A program made the translations under genes and the position numbers. Shown in pieces: positions 1 to 5,773 of a stretch of 15,375 nucleotides of DNA (positions are counted from its first letter, which is position 1; each line of letters starts with the position of its first letter). Source of the stretch: an uncultured Steroidobacter sp. (lineage in GTDB: Bacteria > Pseudomonadota > Gammaproteobacteria > Steroidobacterales > Steroidobacteraceae). The notes beneath the pieces were generated by a model. That model did not search any database. It saw nothing but the letters and a program-made list of their open reading frames with translations, and was not told where the DNA came from. Where the stretch lies: positions 1-15,375 of the forward strand of contig CAMLEO010000165.1 in NCBI GenBank assembly GCA_946478975.1, written 5' to 3'.

Positions 1-67
<67 letters not shown>

Positions 68-154
68 ACGTACGCTGCGTCTGTTGCCACGAAGAGTGGT
101 TGTGCTTGGCCGCGTGTTTGTAACAACGATTCGTCCTGGATCGAACCTTTCCTC

Positions 155-245
155 ACGCGTCCGCGCGAAACTGAGCGTCGCTTGAAGAATCACTCTACGC
201 GTCAGCGCAATATTTGGCGTCAATATGCTTCTTCACGCGTCAGCG
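155..245. repeat. Three spaced copies of ACGCGTCMGCG
   Basis: The 11-mer ACGCGTCMGCG occurs at 155-165 (with C at the variable base), 197-207 and 235-245 (with A), giving start-to-start distances of 42 and 38 bases. Between the last two copies CAATAT also repeats (208-213 and 221-226). These could be binding sites or decayed repeat units; nothing in the sequence settles it. Confidence 0.5.
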
Positions 246-298
246 TAAGACGCGGCGGCGGCGAAGAACTCCGGAGAGGTGGCATCGTCACCGCACGT

Positions 299-465
299 GG
301 AGGCGGAGGATGGTGGGTCCTATGTTTCTCCGGCGGCTTGGGTCCAACAAGGATGTTGGCCCCAGCAGCAGCTACAGGGACGTAACGCATACAGTCCACG
401 CGACAGCGTGGACAAGGGCGGTGCGCGGCGCCGGAGGAACATAGGAGCCACCATCCTCCGCCTGC
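299..465. repeat. Long inverted-repeat element with internal hairpins
   Basis: Arms 301-335 and 429-463 are 35 nt each and complementary in inverted orientation: 33 Watson-Crick pairs, one position that would be a G-U wobble in RNA (327/437), and one mismatch (317/447). The 93-nt centre has a hairpin at 340-363 (GGG, mismatch, CCAACA, AGGA loop, TGTTGG, mismatch, CCC) and a perfect 8-bp hairpin at 394-413 (GTCCACGC, GACA loop, GCGTGGAC). It could be a MITE-like element with long terminal inverted repeats, two copies of a dispersed palindromic repeat, or a structured RNA. I saw no clear target-site duplication next to the arms. Confidence 0.8.
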
Positions 466-589
466 CACTGACGCACACTCTGCCTCAATCGGCGAAAGCC
501 GGATCCGGGCAAACACCGTGACACGCCCACTCACAAATGCTATCTCTGCAACCGGCGCCGTCCGCCGCAACAAACCTTCTGGTCCCCTC

Positions 590-1504
590 ATGTCCACTTC
601 CGACACCTCGGTGCGGTCATCGACCGCAGCCACTGCTATTTCTTCTGCCTGGCTGACGCCTGTAGAGTTGCTGGTGCTCGGCGCGATCTGGGGCGGATCG
701 TTCTTGTTCATGCGCATTGCCGCCAAGGACTTCGGCGCCTTCTCGCTGGTCGAAGTTCGCCTCGCGCTGGGTGCGTTGATTCTTTCACCTTTTCTTTTCC
801 GAGTTAAAGATCAACTTAAACCATCGCATTGGTTGCGCCTGCTGGGCATCGGCATCATCAACTCCGCTGCACCCTTCGTGCTCTTCGCCTGGGCCGCGCA
901 AAGAGCGCCGGCCGGCGTAGTAGCAATCAGCAACGCGACGGTGGTGATGTTCACGAGCCTCGTGGCATTCCTGCTGTACGGAGAAAAGATCAGCAAACGC
1001 AGCGCCATGGGCCTGCTGCTCGGCTTCGTCGGTGTCGCCGTGCTGGCGAGTGGCAAGACTTCCGGCGGTAGCGTGCTGCCCGCCGCACTCGCCGGTGTGT
1101 TTGCTTCGATTCTGTATGGATTCGGCGGCAACTTCGTTCGCCGCTATCTCGGCGACCTGCCGCCGAGTGCCGTGGCTGCCGGCACCGTGCTGTGCGCAGC
1201 GTTGGTCGTCGCTCCGCTCGCGATCGCGACCTGGCCGAGCACGCCCATCCCGATGCTGTCGTGGGCATCTGCCATCATGCTGGGCGCGTTCTGCACCGGC
1301 ATCGCTTACTTCCTGTTCTATCGGCTGTTGTATCGAATCGGCGCGCCGCGTACGTCGACTGTGACTTATCTGGTGCCGCTGTTCGGCGTAATCTGGGCCT
1401 GGGTGTTTCTGAGCGAGCCGCTCACATTGAGCATGGCGGTCGCCGGTGCGTTGATTCTGGGCGGCGTCGCCCTGAGTCAGCAGCGCAAACCAGCCACGAA
1501 ATAA
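590..1504 (+). CDS. EamA/DMT-superfamily transporter
   Basis: This is a predicted inner-membrane exporter of the drug/metabolite transporter superfamily, made of two EamA repeats of about five membrane helices each (about 304 residues, normal for the family). The first helix carries the typical LGAIWGGSFLFMR segment. The end of the first repeat (AQRAPAGVVAISNATVVMFT) and the second-repeat stretch YLVPLFGVIWAWVFLSEPLT are classic EamA signatures. The ATG at 590 puts a short polar leader before helix 1. An in-frame GTG at 518 would add 24 residues of low-complexity character, and neither start has a good ribosome binding site. The stop lies 14 bases before the next gene, so the two are probably co-transcribed. 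The substrate cannot be inferred; family members export amino acids, metabolites or drugs. Confidence 0.9.
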   Translation: MSTSDTSVRSSTAATAISSAWLTPVELLVLGAIWGGSFLFMRIAAKDFGAFSLVEVRLALGALILSPFLFRVKDQLKPSHWLRLLGIGIINSAAPFVLFAWAAQRAPAGVVAISNATVVMFTSLVAFLLYGEKISKRSAMGLLLGFVGVAVLASGKTSGGSVLPAALAGVFASILYGFGGNFVRRYLGDLPPSAVAAGTVLCAALVVAPLAIATWPSTPIPMLSWASAIMLGAFCTGIAYFLFYRLLYRIGAPRTSTVTYLVPLFGVIWAWVFLSEPLTLSMAVAGALILGGVALSQQRKPATK

Positions 1505-1518
1505 TCGGGACTCGAGCT

Positions 1519-2460
1519 ATGAATGCACGCGAGCAAGAAGCTGTATTGACCATCGCCTTGCTGGCGGCGTTCGCGGACGGCAACAAGGACGATCGCGAGC
1601 GCGACGAGATCAAGCGCATCGCGGATTCGCTCGCCGGTGAGGCGGGCGCGCCGCAGTGGTCACAGCTGTATCAAAGCGTGCTCCTCAAGCGCGTCAACGT
1701 CGAGCAAGCGGCATCAGCGCTCACGGATCCGACGCATCGGCAGCTCGCATATGAACTGGCGGTGTGCGTTTGTGATGCCGATGCGGTGGCAAACGAAGCG
1801 GAGCAGAAGTTTCTGCACGAGCTGAAATCCGCGCTCGGCCTCGATAGCAAACAAACAGCAGTGGTCGAACGAGAAGCAGCAGCGCTCACCGAAGCACCGC
1901 TGCCGGACGCGAAACCAGCTGGCGGCACCGCCACGCAAGCGACGATGACCGATGCGGAGCTCGACAAATACATTCTCAATCACGCCATCGTGAATGGCGC
2001 GATCGAGCTGCTGCCGCAGTCGCTGGCGACGATGGCGATCATTCCGCTGCAGATCAAGCTGGTGTATCGCATCGGCCAGGCGTACGGCCATCAGCTCGAC
2101 AAAGGTCACATTCGCGAATTCCTCGCGACCGCCGGCGTCGGCCTCACGTCGCAGTACGTCGAGCAGTTCGGCCGCAAGTTGCTCGGAGGTTTGCTCGGCA
2201 CCGTAGCGGGCGGATTGGGCCGAGGCCTGGGCAGCATTGGCGCAGGTGCGGCATTTTCGTTTGCGACCACCTACGCACTCGGCCAGCTCGCGAAGCGCTA
2301 TTACGCCGGCGGCAGGCAGATGAGCACGGCGCTGATTCAACAAACCTATCAATCGCTGCTCGGCCAGGCGAAGCAGCTGCAAGGTCAGTATTTAACCGAG
2401 ATCGAACAGAAGGCGCGCACGCTCGATGCAGGCCAGGTGATGCAGATGGTGCGCGGCTGA
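1519..2460 (+). CDS. TerB-like N-domain plus DUF697-like C-domain protein
   Basis: This protein has 313 residues. Residues 5-115 resemble the TerB/tellurite-resistance fold, a helical domain with two acidic metal-binding stretches, here FADGNKDDRERDE (18-30) and CDADAVANEAEQKF (85-98). A linker of about 25 residues follows. Residues 150-262 resemble DUF697 (YcjF-type): PLQIKLVYRIGQAYG followed by a Gly/Ala-rich membrane-associating stretch (222-248) and TYALGQLAKRYY. The tail is a Gln-rich helix. TerB domains are linked to metal or stress sensing at membranes and DUF697 to membrane-associated stress proteins; a role in envelope stress is inference. The ATG at 1519 is chosen because earlier in-frame starts lie inside the transporter gene and encode unrelated sequence. 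The RBS is weak (GGA). Confidence 0.75.
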   Translation: MNAREQEAVLTIALLAAFADGNKDDRERDEIKRIADSLAGEAGAPQWSQLYQSVLLKRVNVEQAASALTDPTHRQLAYELAVCVCDADAVANEAEQKFLHELKSALGLDSKQTAVVEREAAALTEAPLPDAKPAGGTATQATMTDAELDKYILNHAIVNGAIELLPQSLATMAIIPLQIKLVYRIGQAYGHQLDKGHIREFLATAGVGLTSQYVEQFGRKLLGGLLGTVAGGLGRGLGSIGAGAAFSFATTYALGQLAKRYYAGGRQMSTALIQQTYQSLLGQAKQLQGQYLTEIEQKARTLDAGQVMQMVRG

Positions 2461-2493
2461 GATGTTTCTTACTTGAAGCGTCGGTGAGAACTC

Positions 2494-2517
2494 ACACGTC
2501 GTTATAAAGAGACGTGT
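2494..2517. other. Inverted repeat downstream of the TerB-like gene
   Basis: ACACGTC (2494-2500) and GACGTGT (2511-2517) form a perfect 7-bp stem with a 10-nt loop. No T-run follows, so it is not a canonical intrinsic terminator. It may be a weak transcript end or an operator for the next gene. Confidence 0.4.
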
Positions 2518-2542
2518 AAGGGCTGGAAAATTTCCTCGAGCC

Positions 2543-2571
2543 GGAACCTCGCGCGCGCGGGCGGTATTCAC
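2543..2571 (+). promoter_or_regulatory. Possible ECF-sigma (RpoE-like) promoter
   Basis: GGAACCT at 2543-2549 resembles the GGAAC -35 motif used by extracytoplasmic-function sigma factors. TTCAC at about 2567 lies 17 bases further on as a loose -10. The site is 30 to 60 bases upstream of the secreted DUF4168 gene. The -10 match is poor, so this is only a candidate. Confidence 0.2.
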
Positions 2572-2602
2572 ACCCTGAACCCGCCGCTACGAGGAGACCC
2601 TC

Positions 2603-3088
2603 ATGATGTTTCGTTCTCAACTCATTTACTCCGCGCTATTCGCCGTGAGCGCTGCAGCTGCTCCCGCGGCGTGGGCGCAGGTGCAAGAAACCGCACCGCC
2701 TCCCGAAGAATTCCCTGCGCCGACGCAAGAGACCGCGCCGTCGCAATCGAACGACGCGCCCACTCCGGACACACCGTCGACTCGCGACAGCACCACAGCC
2801 GCTGCGCCGATCAGCGATCAGAAGATCGAGCAGTTCGCCGATGCGTATGTCGCGGTTCAAGGCATCCAGGAGAAGGCTGCGTCGGACCTGCAGACCGCGA
2901 AAGACCCCGCGTCAGCCGACAAAGTGAAACAGACCGCCGAGTCGGACATGATCGCGGCCGTGCAGAAGTCCGGCCTGAAGGTGGATGAGTTCAATCAGAT
3001 CGTGGAAACCATGACTGCTGACGCCAGTGTGCGTGAGCGAGTCGCGGCGAAGTTGCAGGAACGTCAGGGCGGCGGCGGTTCACCGTAA
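2603..3088 (+). CDS. Secreted DUF4168 protein
   Basis: This is a 161-residue exported protein of unknown function. Residues 1-25 form a Sec signal peptide (charged start, Ala-rich core, AWA|Q cleavage). Residues 26-70 are a Pro/Thr/Ser/Glu-rich flexible linker. Residues 71-153 match DUF4168, a helical domain common in proteobacterial and cyanobacterial periplasmic proteins: ISDQKIEQFADAYVAVQGIQ near its start and LKVDEFNQIVETM with VRERVAAKLQE near its end. The start is backed by a strong RBS, GAGGAG at 2591-2596, six bases before the ATG. The gene has its own leader and a strong terminator 37 bases after the stop, so it is likely an independent unit. No active-site residues are evident; the role is unknown. 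Confidence 0.88.
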   Translation: MMFRSQLIYSALFAVSAAAAPAAWAQVQETAPPPEEFPAPTQETAPSQSNDAPTPDTPSTRDSTTAAAPISDQKIEQFADAYVAVQGIQEKAASDLQTAKDPASADKVKQTAESDMIAAVQKSGLKVDEFNQIVETMTADASVRERVAAKLQERQGGGGSP

Positions 3089-3124
3089 GCAAGCTTTGAT
3101 TCCGTGGCCCGGCCACCTGCGACG

Positions 3125-3160
3125 ACAGCCCGATGCGACCGAAGCATCGGGCTGTTTTTT
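3125..3160 (+). terminator. Strong intrinsic terminator
   Basis: ACAGCCCGATGC (3125-3136) pairs perfectly over 12 bp with GCATCGGGCTGT (3144-3155) around a 7-nt loop, and a run of six T (3155-3160) follows. It ends the DUF4168 transcript and finishes four bases before the ygiD-type stop codon of the convergent gene. No T-run follows on the minus strand, so it acts in one direction. Confidence 0.95.
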
Positions 3161-3163
3161 GGC

Positions 3164-3946
3164 CTATGCAACGCTCACTGAGAGCATCGATATCGATCCG
3201 CCATCAATCCCTTCCACGGGAAAGGTCACATTCTCCCCCGGCGCCTGCGCGCCCAACACATATAACAATGGCAAGTAATGTTCCGGTGTCGGCGCGGCGA
3301 GCTGAGCGTCGCGGCCCGATGTTTGATAATCGATCAGCGGCTGATGATTCCCAGCGAGCATCGCCGCCTTCGCCTGCGTCTCGAAACGTAACGCCCAATC
3401 GTACGGCGCGACGCCCTCTTCGCCCCAGGCGTACTCGCGCAAGTTATGAATGAGATTGCCGCTGGCGACGATCAGAATTCCTCGTTCACGCAACGGCGCG
3501 AGTGCACGGCCGAGTCGATAGTGATCTGAAGGTGCACGGGTACGATCGATGCTGAGCTGAACGACCGGCACGTCCGCTTCAGGAAATACATGGCATAAAA
3601 CACCCCACGTGCCATGGTCCAAACCCCATGACTGATCGGGCTGCACGTTCGCGCCCAACAGGTCGCGAACTTCCGCCGCGAGCTCGGGACTGCCCGGCGC
3701 CGGATACTGGAATTCAGAAAGCTCGCGAGGAAAGCCGCCGAAGTCATGAATGGTCCGCGGCGTCGACATTGCAGTCACTGCTGTATACGGCACGTACCAA
3801 TGCGCCGAGATGGCGAGTACTGCCCGCGGCTTTGGAATCGACGTGCCAATGTTTCGCCACGCCCGCGTGTACTCATTTTCCGCCAGGGCGTTCATCGGAT
3901 TGCCGTGCCCGACGAAGATCGCCGGCAGGCGAGAGACTGTGCTCAC
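3164..3946 (-). CDS. ygiD: YgiD/DODA-type extradiol ring-cleavage dioxygenase
   Basis: This 260-residue protein belongs to the class III extradiol (LigB-like) family; E. coli YgiD, a 4,5-DOPA extradiol dioxygenase, has nearly the same length. Visible family motifs are VGHGNPMNA near the N-terminus (His14), ISAHW (His49), HDFGGFP (67-73), GLDHGTWG (108-115), ASGNLIHNLR (His167) and PEHYLPLLYVLGA (His223). His14, His49, His167 and His223 are the expected metal-site/catalytic histidines by comparison with the family. It is cytosolic and cleaves catechol-type rings; the physiological substrate is uncertain. The start is GTG at 3946, supported by GGAG seven bases upstream on the minus strand. It is convergent with the DUF4168 gene. 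Confidence 0.93.
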   Translation of the reverse strand: MSTVSRLPAIFVGHGNPMNALAENEYTRAWRNIGTSIPKPRAVLAISAHWYVPYTAVTAMSTPRTIHDFGGFPRELSEFQYPAPGSPELAAEVRDLLGANVQPDQSWGLDHGTWGVLCHVFPEADVPVVQLSIDRTRAPSDHYRLGRALAPLRERGILIVASGNLIHNLREYAWGEEGVAPYDWALRFETQAKAAMLAGNHQPLIDYQTSGRDAQLAAPTPEHYLPLLYVLGAQAPGENVTFPVEGIDGGSISMLSVSVA

Positions 3947-3989
3947 AACGGTGCTCCGCTAATGATGGGAACGGAGCAAGTATTGGGAT

Positions 3990-4022
3990 GCGCGCGGCGA
4001 CTATCTATGGGTCGCCGCGCAT
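3990..4022. other. GC-rich hairpin between the small unknown gene and ygiD
   Basis: GCGCGGCGAC (3992-4001) and GTCGCCGCGC (4011-4020) form a perfect 10-bp stem with a 9-nt loop, extendable by AT/AT past a 2-nt bulge. No T-run follows on either strand. It lies downstream of the small minus-strand gene and in the 5' leader of ygiD, so it could attenuate read-through or stabilise an mRNA end. Confidence 0.55.
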
Positions 4023-4059
4023 GAGTCTTATCACGACGCGACCGAACTCGACGGAAGTC

Positions 4060-4368
4060 TCAGGCCGCCGGCAGCAGGAATGCTTCCGCCACCGCTTGCC
4101 CAGGCGACAGCCCGCGATCGTAGAGCGGACGCCACGCGTCCCAGTCCACGTCCTGTTCGCCTACTTCCTGGAGAACCTCGCTGAAATCGCGTCGGATCAA
4201 GTGCAGGACAGTTTGTTGCCACTCAGTCCAAGTGAGTGTTTGTGTGCTCAAGATGTGCTCCCGGATGAATCCGGTTATGCGCTTGTGAGGCGCCTGCGCG
4301 GTGTAACGCGCCACAGTGTCGCCAGTTCCCGTCACCCCAGGACTGCCAACGCCGCTATCGTAGCTCAC
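4060..4368 (-). CDS. Small protein of unknown function
   Basis: I do not recognise this protein (up to 102 residues). The core reads like a real soluble helical protein, with a hydrophobic/acidic pattern and four Trp (TWTEWQQTVLHLIRRDF, then DVDWDAWRPLYDRG). It has no signal peptide, membrane helix or cysteine. The longest frame starts at GTG 4368, but that codon lies inside the palindrome TCACTTAAGTGA and has no RBS. Starts at GTG 4335 or 4314 are possible; 4314 gives an 84-residue protein beginning MARYTAQAPHKR. It lies between the MprF/AcvB pair and ygiD on the same strand and may be transcribed alone. Confidence 0.5.
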   Translation of the reverse strand: MSYDSGVGSPGVTGTGDTVARYTAQAPHKRITGFIREHILSTQTLTWTEWQQTVLHLIRRDFSEVLQEVGEQDVDWDAWRPLYDRGLSPGQAVAEAFLLPAA

Positions 4369-4413
4369 TTAAGTGACAATTGTTCGAGCAGGAGAGTTCT
4401 TACTGCGCAGTAA
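4365..4413. promoter_or_regulatory. Cluster of palindromes before the small unknown gene
   Basis: Three perfect palindromes lie within 49 bp: TCACTTAAGTGA (4365-4376), directly followed by CAATTG (4377-4382), and TTACTGCGCAGTAA (4400-4413). They fill the gap between the AcvB-like stop (4418) and the longest start of the small gene (4368). Such symmetric sites are typical of dimeric regulator binding; the regulator is not known. Confidence 0.45.
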
Positions 4414-4417
4414 ATTT

Positions 4418-5773
4418 TTATCTCGCGCGAGCGAGAATCAATCTCGCGAGGCTGGGATAGTCGCCATCGAAGTGATGACCGCCCGGAAGTTTGACGACTT
4501 GCAATGTCTTTGCTTCGGGTTGTGTACACATCGTCTCGTCATCGTCTTCACCGTATACACACAACGCACGCACGCCGCGCATCTTCGCTACTTCCGGCGC
4601 GGTGGGCACCTGGTCGTCGCTGCTGCTCAACCAGTTCTGCAAATGAAACTCGAACACTGCCTTTTGCGACAACGACAGCAACGCCGCCAGGCGCAGTCGC
4701 GCACGCGTTGCGGACGGCAGACGATTGACGATAAACGGCATCACATCAGCACCTTGCGAAAAGCCGATCAGCAACACCGAACGTTTGTTCCAGGCCGTGA
4801 GGTAATAACGCAGGATGCGATCGATATCCGCCGCCGTGCTTTCGGGCGTGCGCGCCTTCCAGAAATAGCGCAGCGAATCGAGCCCGATGACAGGCATTCC
4901 TTGTTTGGAAATCTCCGCCGCGAGCTCCTTGTCGATGCCGGCCCAGCCGCCGTCGCCCGAAATCAGCAGCGCCAATGTATCCCCTGAACCAGTGGTGGGC
5001 ACTTCGATGAGCGGCAGGTCCTGCAACTCGCTGGCGCTCACCACCGCCGGCGGCGGCGCTTGCGCGGCGAGCTTCTGATACGCGGCGACCAGCTGCGACT
5101 CCCAGGTGTGGAAGTCAGGGTCGCCATGTTCATCGCCAGGCACGCTGACGATCTCGGCTTCATTGGCCTTGGCCAGGAACTGCTTGGCGGCGACCCGGCA
5201 GCTGCGATCGTTCAGGCCTTGCAACACCATCCAGGACGCGCCGAGCTTGGCTGAAGGATGCAGCTCGGCGGAAGGTTTGCTGACTGAATCGGTCGGGCAC
5301 AGCGGCTGCTTCAGCGGCATGACGGGACAGAATCCGAGCGAGATGCCGCCGCCGAACGTACCTTCAGGCGCCTGCGCCAGCATTGCCTGAACGAATGCGG
5401 CGCTCGAACCCGCACCGACCAGCAGCGCCGGCTGATAGGCGGGCAGGCGATAGTAGGCCTGCAGAAAATGACTCAGGTTTTCCAGGTCGCCGTCGGGATT
5501 GACACAGCCCTCGTCCTTTTCGAGATTATGAAACAACGCCGGGCCGTCGATGCCGGCGACCAGCGCGCCCTGGCGCGAGAGCGACTGCGCGATCGGCTCG
5601 AGCTGCGGATTCCAGCCGCGCTCGCCCGAGAAAAGCAGCACCGTCTGGCGGGCTTCACCCTGCGGCCGGTAGATCCTCAGCTGCTCGAAGCGGCCATGTG
5701 AAATCATCTCGGCGGCGCTGGTGCTCGCACACGCGAGCAGCAACGCGGCCATCAACCAGCGACCAACATTCAT
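4418..5773 (-). CDS. acvB: AcvB/VirJ-type periplasmic aminoacyl-phosphatidylglycerol hydrolase
   Basis: This exported alpha/beta-hydrolase has 451 residues, the size of full-length AcvB with two homologous halves (VirJ has only the C-terminal half). Residues 1-21 are a signal peptide; LLAC at 12-15 could instead be a lipobox. The first half has LLFSGERGWN (46-55) but a degenerate nucleophile region (GAGSSA, 120-125). The second half has LLISGDGGW (269-277), the nucleophile motif GFSQG (Ser339), acidic YGEDDDET (407-414) and PGGHHFDGDYP (430-440), giving a plausible Ser/Asp/His triad. In Agrobacterium AcvB hydrolyses lysyl-PG made by LpiA, and the Pseudomonas homologue PA0919 hydrolyses alanyl-PG. 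Here the ATG overlaps the mprF-type stop by four bases (ATGA), which fits that partnership. Which aminoacyl lipid is cleaved is not shown. Confidence 0.88.
   Translation of the reverse strand: MNVGRWLMAALLLACASTSAAEMISHGRFEQLRIYRPQGEARQTVLLFSGERGWNPQLEPIAQSLSRQGALVAGIDGPALFHNLEKDEGCVNPDGDLENLSHFLQAYYRLPAYQPALLVGAGSSAAFVQAMLAQAPEGTFGGGISLGFCPVMPLKQPLCPTDSVSKPSAELHPSAKLGASWMVLQGLNDRSCRVAAKQFLAKANEAEIVSVPGDEHGDPDFHTWESQLVAAYQKLAAQAPPPAVVSASELQDLPLIEVPTTGSGDTLALLISGDGGWAGIDKELAAEISKQGMPVIGLDSLRYFWKARTPESTAADIDRILRYYLTAWNKRSVLLIGFSQGADVMPFIVNRLPSATRARLRLAALLSLSQKAVFEFHLQNWLSSSDDQVPTAPEVAKMRGVRALCVYGEDDDETMCTQPEAKTLQVVKLPGGHHFDGDYPSLARLILARAR

Larger units (their letters stand above)
68..589. other. 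Non-coding region upstream of the EamA transporter
   Basis: I see no believable gene here. Open frames on both strands are Arg/Pro/Gly-rich and match no family I know. The stretch holds three copies of ACGCGTCMGCG (155-165, 197-207, 235-245), the long inverted-repeat element at about 299-465, and a small CGGC-GAAA-GCCG hairpin (490-501) that shares bases with the palindrome CCGGATCCGG (499-508). No clear sigma-70 promoter for the transporter was found. Confidence 0.6.

Noticed and set aside
155..245. CRISPR array
   Set aside because: There are only three copies of an 11-mer, with no conserved longer repeat and no cas genes.
299..465. Integron attC site as an explanation of the inverted repeat
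   Set aside because: The pairing is far too long and perfect, the ends lack RYYYAAC/GTTRRRY boxes, and there is no integrase or cassette gene.
220..726. 168-residue minus-strand open frame
   Set aside because: It overlaps the start of the EamA gene and the inverted-repeat element, is Pro/Arg/Ser-rich and has no recognisable domain.
1714..2382. 222-residue minus-strand open frame inside the TerB-like gene
   Set aside because: It is an Arg/Gln/Leu-rich antisense frame typical of GC-rich DNA; the plus strand carries recognisable domains.
3992..4020. Intrinsic terminator for the small unknown gene
   Set aside because: The stem is strong but no T-run follows on either strand, so it is kept only as a hairpin.
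3628..4413. 261-residue plus-strand open frame
   Set aside because: It runs antisense to the YgiD-type gene and the small unknown gene, with Arg/Ser-rich composition and no family match.
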